Shown here one piece after another: positions 53,841 through 64,000 of a stretch of 64,000 bases of DNA. The notes below the pieces were generated by a model. It searched no databases and was not told where the DNA came from. It saw only the letters and a program-made list of their open reading frames with translations. A program made the translations under genes and the position numbers. How positions within the stretch are numbered: position 1 is the first letter of the stretch; every line of letters starts with the position of its first letter. The stretch spans positions 1,993,155 to 2,057,154 of the forward strand of contig NW_023998517.1 in the NCBI RefSeq assembly GCF_014805625.2, in the 5' to 3' direction. The DNA is from Glossina fuscipes (Eukaryota; Arthropoda; Insecta; Diptera; Glossinidae).

Positions 53841-53846
53841 TCTTTT

Positions 53847-53847
<1 letters not shown>

Positions 53848-53877
<30 letters not shown>

Positions 53878-53934
53878 CTTTTTGACCAAAACGATAGTAA
53901 TTTCATTAAGCAAGCACAACGTACTATCTTTAAT

Positions 53935-53956
<22 letters not shown>
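53848..53956. repeat. T homopolymer and (CA)n microsatellite
   Basis: A T run of about 30 bases (53848-53878) is followed by a CA array at 53934-53956 and a TA array a little further right (53980-54003). Confidence 0.92.
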
Positions 53957-53966
<10 letters not shown>

Positions 53967-54009
53967 GGCACACATATGTACATATATATATATATATATA
54001 TATGCATAT

Positions 54010-57000
54010 ATATGCAGAGATACGCCTGTAGATAGTCATATTAAAACCATTGCTTGTAAGAAGGACTTGACGTTTCTCCTACGATTACGATACCGAAACT
54101 AATTATAATCCCACTCTATTATCCGTGCTATGTTGCCATTGCAGCGACGCGCCTTTATTGGTTTAATGCCAATTGATTATCAATTGGCACTGTTTGCTTA
54201 CATATATATATATATATATATATATATGTATACCCATGCACACGGCGTGCATGCATGTATATGTATCATCGTATAGAGCCATAAAAATAAGTACACATTA
54301 AATTCTACATTAAAATGTGCGTAAATTATGGATATTTTATCGTTTAATTCGACAAGTTTTCATTTCGTAATTTCATATTGCTATCGGACCGTACCGCAAT
54401 AACCCTTTCCAATGTTTATATTGCCTGGCAGGACATTACTCTTAAATAATGCACGTAACTAGTGTCCGCAGTTAATGTAATAAATTAAAGAATAATATTG
54501 AAATTAAAAAAATTACATAAAAAAAATAAATAAATAAAAAAAATTGAATTAAATTAAATTTATCCAAAGATGGTGGGAGAGGATAACATGTGCGAAAAAT
54601 GAACTCGTCTTAGGTCGGGTATGGAGGATTTCGTCTGAAATGCTTTATGACGATAATGACTCTAAACAATTTATTGATATTTCCGCCACCCTTAAGAGCA
54701 ATGGATTGTTAACTTTTATCGCCAATCATTTATTTACACTGTTGAAGTCACATTATAAGCGGAGCTTAACTTTCTTAATTGTTAGTCTAACACACACAAC
54801 TGGCTGCATCACCTGCTCGATGCTTTTTCTTATCCGCGATCGGTCCGCGACAAAAGGACAAAAGTTTAAATTACGGAAAGACGGAATACACATAAATGCT
54901 TCTTACAAGTTTTCAACTCCTTATGATACAAAAAATGTTGTACTCGCAATAACTAAATTGCACAATAATTTCTGAAAAGCATATATAAATGTATTTGTAA
55001 ATGCAAATTAACGTAAATTTCAAGTTTATTAGTGGATTTTCAAGTCTTTCTTACGTTATGTATAACAAATGCGCAAAAATTATGTTTCTGTTTCTTTTTC
55101 TGTTTTTCTTCTTCTTTTTTTTTTTTTTTGTTTTCATTTTAAACGCAGAAACGTACTTGAATGCAGACAAACCTGTTATTGGTTTCGTTAAGTTTTAAAG
55201 AGAAAACGCTTAAAATATGATTTTCTTTTTCGTTTTTTTTTTTTTTTTTTTTTTTTTTGCTTTCTGAAAATAAGTTAATTCACATTACAAAGTTGCTATG
55301 GTGTTACGTTTCATCTCATTAACCTAACTGTATTCAGTCGAAGAAAAAGGCTTTCTCTTGTAACTTTCATTTCATTCATCCGCAAATGGGCTATGCGTGC
55401 CTGCAATTATTTCCCTATGAGAGCGTGTATGGTTGTGTTTAGGGCATTGTCTCATTTAATTTGGAAAAATTTTCAGTTTTTATGCGTCTGCCTCTCGTTA
55501 CTAACGCCAGTTTACAAGTTCTTAGATGCCTTTGTGGATTTAGATTAAAGTTATGTAAGGAAGATTAAGTGAAATTAAATTTCTCCCTTAAACCAAATAA
55601 GAAAACAAAAACGATCCATATATTCGTCCTTAGATAAGTGTCAGTTTATTTTAAGCGCCGCCGATGTCGTCAGGTACGTGGAAGCAGATGTCACGGGCCG
55701 ATGCGAGAAGTTCTCTTAACAGGCTGTGTCCTCTTTTGAAGAAATCTCTCAAGTAATCAGGCGAATGCAACCCTAAATAATTGCAACGAAAGCAAAATCT
55801 GAGTGAGTTCGGCATTTAAGCGAACTGCCGCCGCTAGGCAACAAAACCAAAATGCTGAGATTTCTTTGGGTCAATTCCAAACACCTTTAGGTATAATAGT
55901 CAATGTGGAAGATATTATACGCGGACCTTTGTGAAAAGTTTTTCAACCCGAGGAAAGTTTGCGAGTAATAAAATATCTAGCGGCTTATTGAAAAGTTATT
56001 CTTGCATTTTAAATTACTATAGAATCTAAGCGTAAAGGTTGAGTTTAAGTTATCTGTAATCTGTTTCGCCTTTTGTGACCCTTGAGCAGCGATACCTTTC
56101 TAGCTAATACTCAATACCCAATAAAAATCCTTATTTCGTTCGAAAGCAAATATAAGCTATGAGAAACCAGATATCTATTTATACGCCCTAAAAAAACAAA
56201 AAAAAAAAAGAATAAATAAATAAGCGAATGTGATTGTAATGCGAAATTTTTGTTTTATTTTTTTTAACGAAAGAAAACTGAAACTTCCCAACCACGCGAA
56301 CGCCGTAGATAGCAAAATGTAATAAAAAATATATAGGAATTGAGTTAAAATATGAAATGAGAGTAAAGGAACGTCTTTCACGTCTTTAACGTCTTGCTTG
56401 CGTACATATTTATTGACAGCATTAAGGTTAAATCCCATACTTTGGTAACGTTTTCAGAATTTTTGATTAGAATTAGGCGTCGAACATAAAAAAAAGACTT
56501 TGCTTACTTTATTAGCTATACATTCGCATGTGAATGCGAAAAAAATGCGAACATGAAAAATAGAAGAGAAATAAAACCTTTAAGGCATTTATAACGATAA
56601 GCAAAGAATCAAGTTTTGCTCGCTTTTTTTCTTTTTTGCAAGTAACACTTATAACTGTGCTTAAAGAGACCTCTACAAGCCTTAGCTCTATTGTTATCCC
56701 TTTGCATATAACACTCAAAGTCAAACTCTAAGAGTACCATTTCTTGCTATATATAATGACAGAAAAGCTGACTCTAAAGATTTCACTTCGATTATCATGG
56801 CTTGGCCTGATTATTAAAAAAAAAAAAAAAGAAAAATTTAATTAACCCCTCTTTAATCAAGACTTGACCACCCAGACACTCGCCCTTGACTTACCCGCAT
56901 GCCACGACAAGCACCACCGCGACTTGTCATTCCATAATCATACAACCTGCCACCAGTGATCTTTCCTACTGTACCTGTTGTCTTCATTTTTAAGCCGAAA

Positions 57001-58052
57001 GTTCACGAACACTACTCCCTCTCTCCATCCCTTCCTTCCTATAACTCTTCCTAATAACCAGCTCGCGTATAGAGGACATTCTCATGAAAAAAATAAATTT
57101 TATTATTTAAACTCCGTCCACGTTTCACGATAAAGACACTTCTGTGTTTCGCTTTTCAAAACCAATTTTTGTCGCAAGTAAGCGGAAAGCCGTTAACGGC
57201 CTTCTAATAAAAGAAATGATTTCAAGATAATTATGTAAATACTACTATGAACTGTTTGTTGCAAAATTTAATTAAATTTCTTTCCATCGAATAGAAATGA
57301 AAAAAAAGGCAAAAATTTTTGTTATAAAACGAGTTGAAATATAAAGTTGCATCCTTGAGTGAATACGTCTGAAGGGCTAAAAGGCGCACTTAAGCAAGAC
57401 GTTAAACATGCAAACATTATTACATTACTCGTTGAATTTATTGTCTGTTCTATCTTCTCCCAACATACGCTAAACGAATGGAGTTTAATTTTAAAAGTCT
57501 TTGTAGAAAACTAAAATCATGGCGTTAATCGTTTCTCATCTCACGAGTGCAAGGGGTAAGTTTACCAACTCTTAATAAGCTCTCCTTACAGTGCCGTAAA
57601 ACTAAAACAAGGCGCGTACGCGGAAAAAAAAAAGAAGAAGAAAAAATATCTCTTGTCATTACTATGCCGGGATAAATTTTCAGTCTACCCTCGTGTTCAC
57701 GACAGAAAACATGCTATTTAAAGTAACAGATAGTAAATGTCTACTTTTCAGCTTTGACCTAAAGGCTAAAGCAATTTCTTGTTTCCATTTTAATGAGGCG
57801 AAAGACTCTTGCGACATACCACCCTTAACCTTAACCCATAGCTGCTCGCACCCACATAAAAACATTCTTCTTTGCATTTAGCATATTTTTGTAGAAGATA
57901 AAACATTCCCGATTATTCTTAAGTCATGTCCTTGAGCCTAAAAACAAAATTATGAGGAGGGTGGGCTGACAGCAAGTTTAGTTATCGCACCAATCACTAC
58001 GCACTGAAGGTATATTAATTTTGCGTTGTTGTCTGTACTCCATTAAAATGCG

Positions 58053-58083
<31 letters not shown>

Positions 58084-58090
58084 TTTATAA
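54010..58090. other. Gene-free upstream region
   Basis: One 111-codon frame (plus, 54640-54975) has mixed, non-repetitive composition but no domain I recognise and no splice context that would support it. TA arrays lie at 54201-54227 and 58053-58080. Nothing else was identified. Confidence 0.4.
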
Positions 58091-58109
58091 TTCTCTGAAC
58101 AAGTTTAAC

Positions 58110-58370
58110 GATATCCCTCTATCCGTCGCCTGTTTGACTTACCAAAGATACACAGTTTGAGATATGAAACTGAAACTTGGGGAAGGCATTTATTCTTAAC
58201 CTAATTATTGTTCAGAGGTCAAAGTTTGACCATGTCCTTCTGTCCTGCGTTTCTTTGAATTCGCTGAGTTACAAAATTTAAAATATGGAACTGAAACTTG
58301 GCAAATGTATTCTTCATTTAAGTGTTGTCCTAAGATGGGCGTGAATTGAAATATAAAAGCAACTTCCGAA
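58110..58370 (+). repeat. Two tandem diverged R1-like units
   Basis: Two units about 125 bp apart share ATATGAAACTGAAACTTGG and ATATGGAACTGAAACTTGG, each followed by a TATTCTT block. GTCC-type text (TATCCGTCGCCTG and TCCTTCTGTCC) lies ahead of each. They are non-coding. Confidence 0.6.
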
Positions 58371-58410
58371 AGGGATAAGAAAATATCAACACATCTTCAG
58401 AGAAAACTTA

Positions 58411-58577
58411 TTATTATTATTAATTTCGCCAGAGAAATAAATTCTAAGACTGAACTCTTAAAAGCAATAGCGTCTAAGGCTAGCGGTTCTTATTAAAAAC
58501 TCTGCCGCACTTGAGATTCGAACCCACGATCATTGAGTTGCTAGTCGAGATTCCTCGCCTTTGGCCACTCAGGTGAA
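58411..58577 (-). mobile_element. tRNA-derived SINE, copy B, with target-site duplication
   Basis: This copy mirrors 35031-35208. On the minus strand it reads CCTGAGTGGCCAAAGGCG (A-box region), then GGTTCGAATCT (an intact B box), then AAGTGCGGCAGAGTTTTTA, TTTTAAGAGTTCAGTCTTAG and TTCTCTGGCGAAATTAAT, with a short (TAA)n tail. The likely duplication is TTCAGAGAAAACTTA (58396-58410) against TTCATAGAAAAAACTTA (58578-58594). The two copies look roughly 85-90% alike by eye, and this one has the better B box. It is oriented like Abd-B. Confidence 0.88.
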
Positions 58578-58599
58578 TTCATAGAAAAAACTTAAGAGA

Positions 58600-59990
58600 C
58601 GCATATCATATCAAATCATCATCATGTATCCTATGTCCGACTACCTTCTTTACTAATCGTATCACTAAACTTAACTTAATTTTATGAATAAAATTATTAT
58701 TATTTAATTTTATTGTATAAATAAACAACATTTGGCTGGAGTTATTTGACAGACAAAATACCTAATACTTTCTGGTAATTAGGATAACTACATTTTTAAA
58801 TAGGCCAACAGTTGAACTTGATAAAACTGCCGAAAAAATATTGAACTTCTTTCGGGACTAGAGGCAACAAGGAGGCATGTTGTACCTTCTTGCAACGCTC
58901 CTCTCTAATAAAAACCTGTTTGAGATGTCGATAGTTACTCAGGGTTAGTCCAAAGACATATATATGAAGCATTCATATATGTATTTTGCGAGAATTCTTT
59001 TCATGTGCTTGTAAAATCGTAACATATACTTATGGAAGTTAATTATATCTTCGTAAAATCGATATAAGCGTATCAACTATAACCGTAACGTATATAATAA
59101 TAATAACACAGTGGAGGGTTGCAGCTTCCGAAAGATTGATATAGGGTTAATCTAATCGATCATTTATAAACGTGAGTATGTGTATGGAAGAACTATGTTA
59201 AAATATTTCAGAAGAAATGAAAGCAGTGATTACTTATTTATCATTTACACTATCTTCCAAACATGTGATAGCGCAATAGCTTTGCATATAAAATTGTAAC
59301 AAAAAATTATAGATTTTAGTTGGAGATTTCAACCCTCCGACAGAAATCCTTGCAGGTTAAAAATAAACTATCAAATGTGACACAAAGCACGTACTGGAAG
59401 ATCTGCGTTACGCTTCAATTCATCGCCGATACTTTGTCTACACGCTTCAATATGCATGCATCTTTGAACGAACTCCTCTCTTAATGGCGTCAACATTTCT
59501 TTTTTCCCTACACAAATAAAAGGCAAAGTAATTTTTCATTGCTTTTGTGACATCCAAAAGTACACCGAGGAAGCTTGAGATGTTAAATGTCTTTGGTCAT
59601 GGTTTCTATAGCTCTCCAGGGCGTTTGATTACAGTACAGAAAACAATTGGCTTCGAGTTGTTTGATAATCGGGAGGATTACGACAACCAAAGATCGATTC
59701 TAGTCTACTTTTCTACATCGAAAAGAATTTTTATTAAGAAACGCGATAGATTGCAAATATTGGGAAAAGATACTTGATTTCATGTTTAAATGTTTAACTT
59801 TAAGAAGCTTGGATTTGGAAGGAGATCAAGAAAGCAATTTTCAAAGACACAATGGTCGGTCATATAATGGGGTAATCAATTTTTAAATTTATTTTCTTTC
59901 GCCATCGTGTTCCTCACCAAGATGTCTTACAAAATAGTGAGCAAACGTTGTGGCTTATCGCGACTTTATGAGTCAGTTAGTGAATGCTCC
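58600..59990. other. Gene-free stretch
   Basis: AT-rich DNA with a 76-codon open frame (plus, 59547-59777, beginning MTSKSTPRKLEML) of varied composition but no recognisable domain. No RNA gene was seen. Confidence 0.4.
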
Positions 59991-60110
59991 TCTGTTGGTC
60001 CATCCGTTCTTCGCCTCCCTTCTACAGATAATTTCGACCGTAAAAACTAAGATATAAAGTTGAAATTGTATACTGGGAGTGGGCGTGATTCAAGCAGAAT
60101 CCATGCAAGT
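59990..60110 (+). repeat. Short R1-like remnant
   Basis: GGTCCATCCGTTC is followed by AAGATATAAAGTTGAAATTG, TATACTGGGAGTGGGCGTGATTC. The order GTCC run, ATATNAAA.TGAAA, GGGCGTGAATT is the same as in the units at 58110-58370. Confidence 0.5.
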
Positions 60111-60119
60111 CTAAATTAC

Positions 60120-61180
60120 AATCTAAAAAACATACATACTGACTTACACAGAACTTATTCAACAGGGAGTCATTTAAAAGTTTAGAAGAAAAACATGCCG
60201 AACGTGTCTGAAAATATTCCGTCAACAAGTAGCACACGTTGAGCTATAACAAGTAATAGATCACAGATATAAAAGTACACACTCTTCAGAACTATTTCAT
60301 ATATCAGGATCGAAGTATTTCGGCTTGATGATGATGAGTTGATGACTAACCATATTTTTGTGTTCTTCTTCAAAGTGTTACTTTTATGCATTTAAATACC
60401 GCGACCTCTGTAACAATTATTGAGAACGTGTCATTCTCTGCGAAATGCACCTATCGTTTATTACGCATCGAATACACAAACCACATAAACAACGCTCCGT
60501 GTGTAAATTTTATGCAACTCAGGAAACTACCCTTACTGTTATACAAGAACAAACGTACAAACTGTGCTGTTAATGTAAACTGTTATATATCCAATAAAAT
60601 TATACTCAGGTTGAAATACACGCGCTCACATATTTTAAACGTAAACATATATATACATGCATACACATATTGCTTATACAGCCAAGCAAGGCAAAGAAAC
60701 TCTTTCATTTCACTCTCACGCATACAGCAAAGCTGGCAATAAAATAACACGCCTGACAGTAATGAACGTAAACGTAAAAATGTTTTGTCTCTTTTTCAAA
60801 TATGGCGACAATGCACGGACTGGCTGCGGTGAATCACCGCATCATCATCATCTAAAGTGGTTCCTTATCATTATGACAGAGTTTTGCATTTAATGGCTTC
60901 TATCATTTCGAATCGCTTTTGATCATTTAGTTCATCTCCGATTAGTTATTAATTTTATATAACCATAATTCCTGGCGAACATCCATCCATTGTAAAATCA
61001 TCATAAAACTTGGACCATAAATCATTCGTCAATTTTGTCTAAACATCAAAAAGGCAAATATTTTAGAAATAAACCGATATTTGTGGCCGCTTTTTGTTAT
61101 GCACAATTTATAAAGTCAAGTGTTATTATTTTTATGGTTATTATCTGCTGCAATAGCAGCAATAGTAGCAATATACGCAT
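60120..61180. other. Gene-free stretch
   Basis: A 118-codon open frame (plus, 60386-60742) and overlapping shorter frames have no recognised domain and change composition through AT-rich text. They are treated as chance frames. Confidence 0.4.
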
Positions 61181-61184
61181 ATGC

Positions 61185-61216
61185 ACCTACCTACCTACCT
61201 ATCTACCTATCTACCT
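61185..61216. repeat. (CCTA)n microsatellite
   Basis: Tetranucleotide CTAC array with single-base TATC variants. Confidence 0.9.
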
Positions 61217-61436
61217 GCACAACAATATAAACGCTGGTGCTGGTCGTTCGTAAATGCATACATATGTAAGTGTGTATATTTGTTCACCGTAACCACAACA
61301 TTATTCAGGCGATAATTATTTTAGTGTAGCTCATAAATTCCGCCAGCAGCCAAACGCGAAAACCAATAAAAGCGATAGACAGAGAGAAAGAAGGAAAAAG
61401 AAAGACAATGACATAGAATTTGCGAGAAAGAGAGAT

Positions 61437-61497
61437 AATCATCATCATCATCATCATCATCGTCATTATTATCATTATCGTCATTGTCATCATCATG
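61437..61497. repeat. (ATC)n microsatellite, imperfect
   Basis: ATC trinucleotides with ATT and GTC variants. The poly-Met/poly-Asp frames on the minus strand are produced by it. Confidence 0.9.
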
Positions 61498-61499
61498 AA

Positions 61500-61995
61500 G
61501 ATAATAAGAACTTCTCACATAGCGAAGCGTTAAACTACGTTATTATTAATGTTATTATTATGCGTATTTAACTGACAATAAGTAATGCGGTTTGCATTAA
61601 ATATGACTGCAAACGTGTAGCGCAGTCCTCGCTCCATCTTCCACAAGCGTATATATAGATGCATGCGTGCGTATGCATCCTCAGCAAAAATGTCAAAGTT
61701 TTTTACAGTTTTTCTCGATAATGACTGTGCTTTGCATGATTTTAAAAGGATAGCATTTTAACTTTATACAGACACAATTGTGTTGTGTTGTTGCAGCGAA
61801 AACTTTCTCCCAAACGAGTGCTTTTGTGGCTTTTTAGAGGATTAAACGTATGAATGCGGTTTTATTATTTGCACTTACTCTTTATTTCATCTTATTGTTG
61901 ATTATTTTATCGAGTCTGTAAAAGTTTTCTCAATTATGCGAAAGCAACAAGGGACCTCTCCTGCCCATCAGCACCATATTATGTATTCTGAATAA
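61500..61995. other. Gene-free stretch
   Basis: Nothing recognisable beyond AT-rich text with scattered TTATTA runs. Confidence 0.45.
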
Positions 61996-61996
61996 T

Positions 61997-61999
<3 letters not shown>

Positions 62000-62028
<29 letters not shown>
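62000..62028. repeat. (GA)n tract, 29 bp, pure
   Basis: An uninterrupted GA dinucleotide run, about 240 bp left of the 17-18 bp minisatellite. Confidence 0.9.
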
Positions 62029-62032
<4 letters not shown>

Positions 62033-62267
62033 TCGATAATCTGTGTTTCAAATATTTATTGCATTCATTTCCTTCATACGCATATTCATGGACTTTGAGG
62101 CTAATCCTAAAAGTACGCAGACACGAGTACACTTAACTAAAATTTCAGGCAAAACAAAGGGCTACCAATACATACACATTTATTTGCATCCTAGTCTGTT
62201 AAATTACATACAAATCATATTATACTTCTCGCGATTATTTTCTAGCCCAAAAGAAGTGTGCATGATA

Positions 62268-62339
62268 GGGAATAGGGATTAGATGGAATAAGGATTAGCC
62301 TGGAATAGGGATCAGCCTTGAGAATAGGGGTTAGCCTGG
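62268..62339 (+). repeat. 17-18 bp minisatellite, four units
   Basis: Four consecutive variants of GGAATAGGGATTAGCCT, with GATCAG and GGGGTTAG changes, occupy the segment. The unit length varies by one base. It does not resemble a telomere repeat precisely and has no coding context. Confidence 0.85.
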
Positions 62340-62344
62340 TCACC

Positions 62345-63230
62345 TTACGAAAAATTGAAAGTTTCTTTGGTAGACATGAAGTTAAGCAGCCTTATGCCTT
62401 TCGATCTAACGGTTTGCCAAGTATCCTTATTACGCGTCCTCTCCTTCGTTAATAGAATACGTAGAGCGGATGGCATTGAAGCTTTATACGCAAAGCGCTC
62501 TTTAGACATAGCTATGAACTCAATAGATTACGAGTAATTATTAAATTTGATTGCATTTTTATATGGCGCTAAATAGTAAAATATTTTTTATTTTTTTTTA
62601 TTTCTTTACTATCTAGTATTGAAGGTATTACAACTTAATTACGAAACAGTGTTTAAATTTGTTTACGTTTGTATTTATTAAGTGTTTAAAACGATTTCAG
62701 GCAGGCTTTGTTTGTTTGGTTTTTTCCCTCTTTTTTATTTTTTTTTTTATTTTTCATATGCTATATAAAGGTCGTCATTTTGCTTCTACTATTCATTCAT
62801 TTTTATAAGAAGAGTAAGAGTTTAAGCTGCAATTTAAGCGCATCCCAAAAATGTTTAACAAGACAACTGAAGTTGGCCTTATCTTCTATTTACAAACATA
62901 ACCAAATATTGTGAGGGAAAATGAACCGTAGACCCGTTTGTTGATCTGTTTGGTGATTTGCTGCTAGAATTTTACCTTAGGTAACTCTGGTTTCTATTCA
63001 AATTTCCTACAGCCAGACCGATTACATATTAAAATGCGATCCGATTTAAAGTCTAAGCTCTCCAAGGCGTCGTAGTATGCTTGCCCTAAATTCCACAAGT
63101 AACATCATGGCGCTAAGCTGAATTGATTTGGTTAAATCATTTATGCGGGCTTTCGTCACCTTTCTTGCTTTGCACTTAAAGTAATAAGTTAAATATAAAC
63201 TTGATCTAGCCATTTTTAACTTTAACACCT
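62345..63230. other. Gene-free stretch
   Basis: Short frames of 60-68 codons with no domain. T-rich runs lie near 62730-62755. No mobile element was recognised. Confidence 0.4.
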
Positions 63231-63345
63231 GTCCGCTTCAGTAGCCGAGTAGGTAGGAATCGCGGCGCATTGTTCGGGGGTTCAAATCTCTAGTGCGCTA
63301 AATTTTACTTTGGTGGTAGCTTTAGTGAGTGCTTAATCGCTAACT
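63231..63345 (+). mobile_element. Second tRNA-like SINE family, copy C
   Basis: The head matches a Pol III promoter very well: the A box TAGCCGAGTAGG (63242-63253) and the B box GGTTCAAATCT (63279-63289), 36 bp apart by start position. The tRNA-like text then continues as CTAGTGCGCTAAATTTTACTTTGG. It differs from copies A and B after the B box, so it is a separate family. A decayed relative lies at 10931-11005. An internal 20-bp duplication, AGTGAGTRCTTAATCGCTAA, occurs twice at 63324-63343 and 63351-63370. No clear target-site duplication or 3' tail is seen, so the right end is uncertain. It could instead be an isolated tRNA pseudogene, but the shared non-tRNA sequence with the other copy argues for a SINE. 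Confidence 0.68.
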
Positions 63346-63374
63346 ACACTAGTGAGTACTTAATCGCTAAGCGG

Positions 63375-64000
63375 TTACCGGCTAGACATGCACATCCACT
63401 AGATTGCCTTGAAATCGTACTGATTCCAAACTCTATAGCTTTTACCTTTCAATTAAGAAAGTTCATCGCGGAGCTTAAAAAATGCATCGTGTCTTAAACG
63501 TTTTGGTTGGTTTGCATTTTAACAACCAAGTTTAGCCGTCTCGCCTTCGCATTGTCACAAGTCTGCTATATACTTACAAATCGACTCAAAGTGTTAGTTT
63601 CTTTTCTTTAAGAGGACGCAATTCCCAAATAGATTTTTAACTCAAATTTAACGTATATCGGCAATATCTCTCCGGCTCCAATCTCCTCATAGCTAATTCT
63701 ATTAAAAAAATAAAATTCCGATCAAACTAATGCGTGTGTTATCTGACGAATTACAAACTACAGGTAAGGGGTGGAAGATGGTTACTTAAATCTTCAGTGG
63801 TTATAAAGTGCTAAGAATCCTTACATAGTCATATACGATCTGGTTTGAATAGAGTCATCCCTTTCTAGGCCCTTGTAAAGAAATCTGCATTTTGTTATAC
63901 ACAATATAATTAAAAATTTTTTCGAATATTTTTTGCAAAACAAGTATAAACACTATAGGGGGCACTGTCTACCATGAAATACCCTATACTGCTGCACTTA
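63375..64000. other. Gene-free right edge
   Basis: No gene, RNA or further repeat was recognised before the window end. Confidence 0.45.

Noticed and set aside
54640..54975. 111-codon plus-strand frame as a gene
   Set aside because: No recognisable domain or conserved motif; would need transcript or conservation evidence.
1..64000. CRISPR arrays, bacterial operons or ribosome binding sites
   Set aside because: The split Hox gene, SINEs and composition show nuclear insect DNA; the tandem arrays have no spacer structure.

Overview
The window is AT-rich insect nuclear DNA from a fly, most likely a non-drosophilid higher dipteran (tephritid- or calyptrate-like; species not determinable from the sequence alone). 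It carries one recognisable protein-coding gene, the posterior Hox gene Abdominal-B (Abd-B), on the minus strand, embedded in a very large non-coding landscape. The assignment rests on five exons whose spliced translation follows Drosophila Abd-B (compared from memory), with matching GT/AG boundaries and codon phases.

Layout (Abd-B is transcribed from right to left). The Q/H-rich exon specific to the long 'm' form ends at 14299. Four shared exons follow at 12326-12543, 11904-12108, 7078-7295 and 6803-6994. The stop codon is at 6803-6805, and a 3' UTR of unknown length lies to the left. The homeobox is split by an 83-bp intron between homeodomain residues 44 and 45. Starting at the first ATG of the first shared exon gives a 276-residue short 'r'-type protein, close to the 270 residues of the Drosophila r form. 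The m-specific exon has no in-frame ATG at its 5' end in this assembly. The nearest upstream ATG (15162) is one frame off, so there is either an unseen upstream exon, a non-AUG start or a one-base sequence error.

The left flank (1 to about 6.8 kb) is the 3' side of Abd-B, where the iab-type regulatory domains lie in Drosophila. The right flank (about 15.3 to 64 kb) is the 5' side, where in Drosophila distal promoters with non-coding leader exons for the short isoform are found. I see no credible second protein-coding gene in these 49 kb: the open frames are short, low-complexity or unrecognised.

The non-coding DNA holds identifiable repeats. There are two copies of a tRNA-derived SINE with (TAA)n tails and target-site duplications (35031-35208 plus, 58411-58577 minus). 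A second tRNA-like family has one good copy (63231-63345) and one decayed copy (10931-11005). A decayed mariner transposase relic lies in the third Abd-B intron (8746-9098 minus). A dispersed family marked by GTCCGTCCGTC-type motifs recurs through the window, and one stretch of it has been amplified as a 102-bp tandem array at 1-340. A 17-18 bp minisatellite (62268-62339) and many microsatellites are also present, including GA tracts that could bind GAGA factor.
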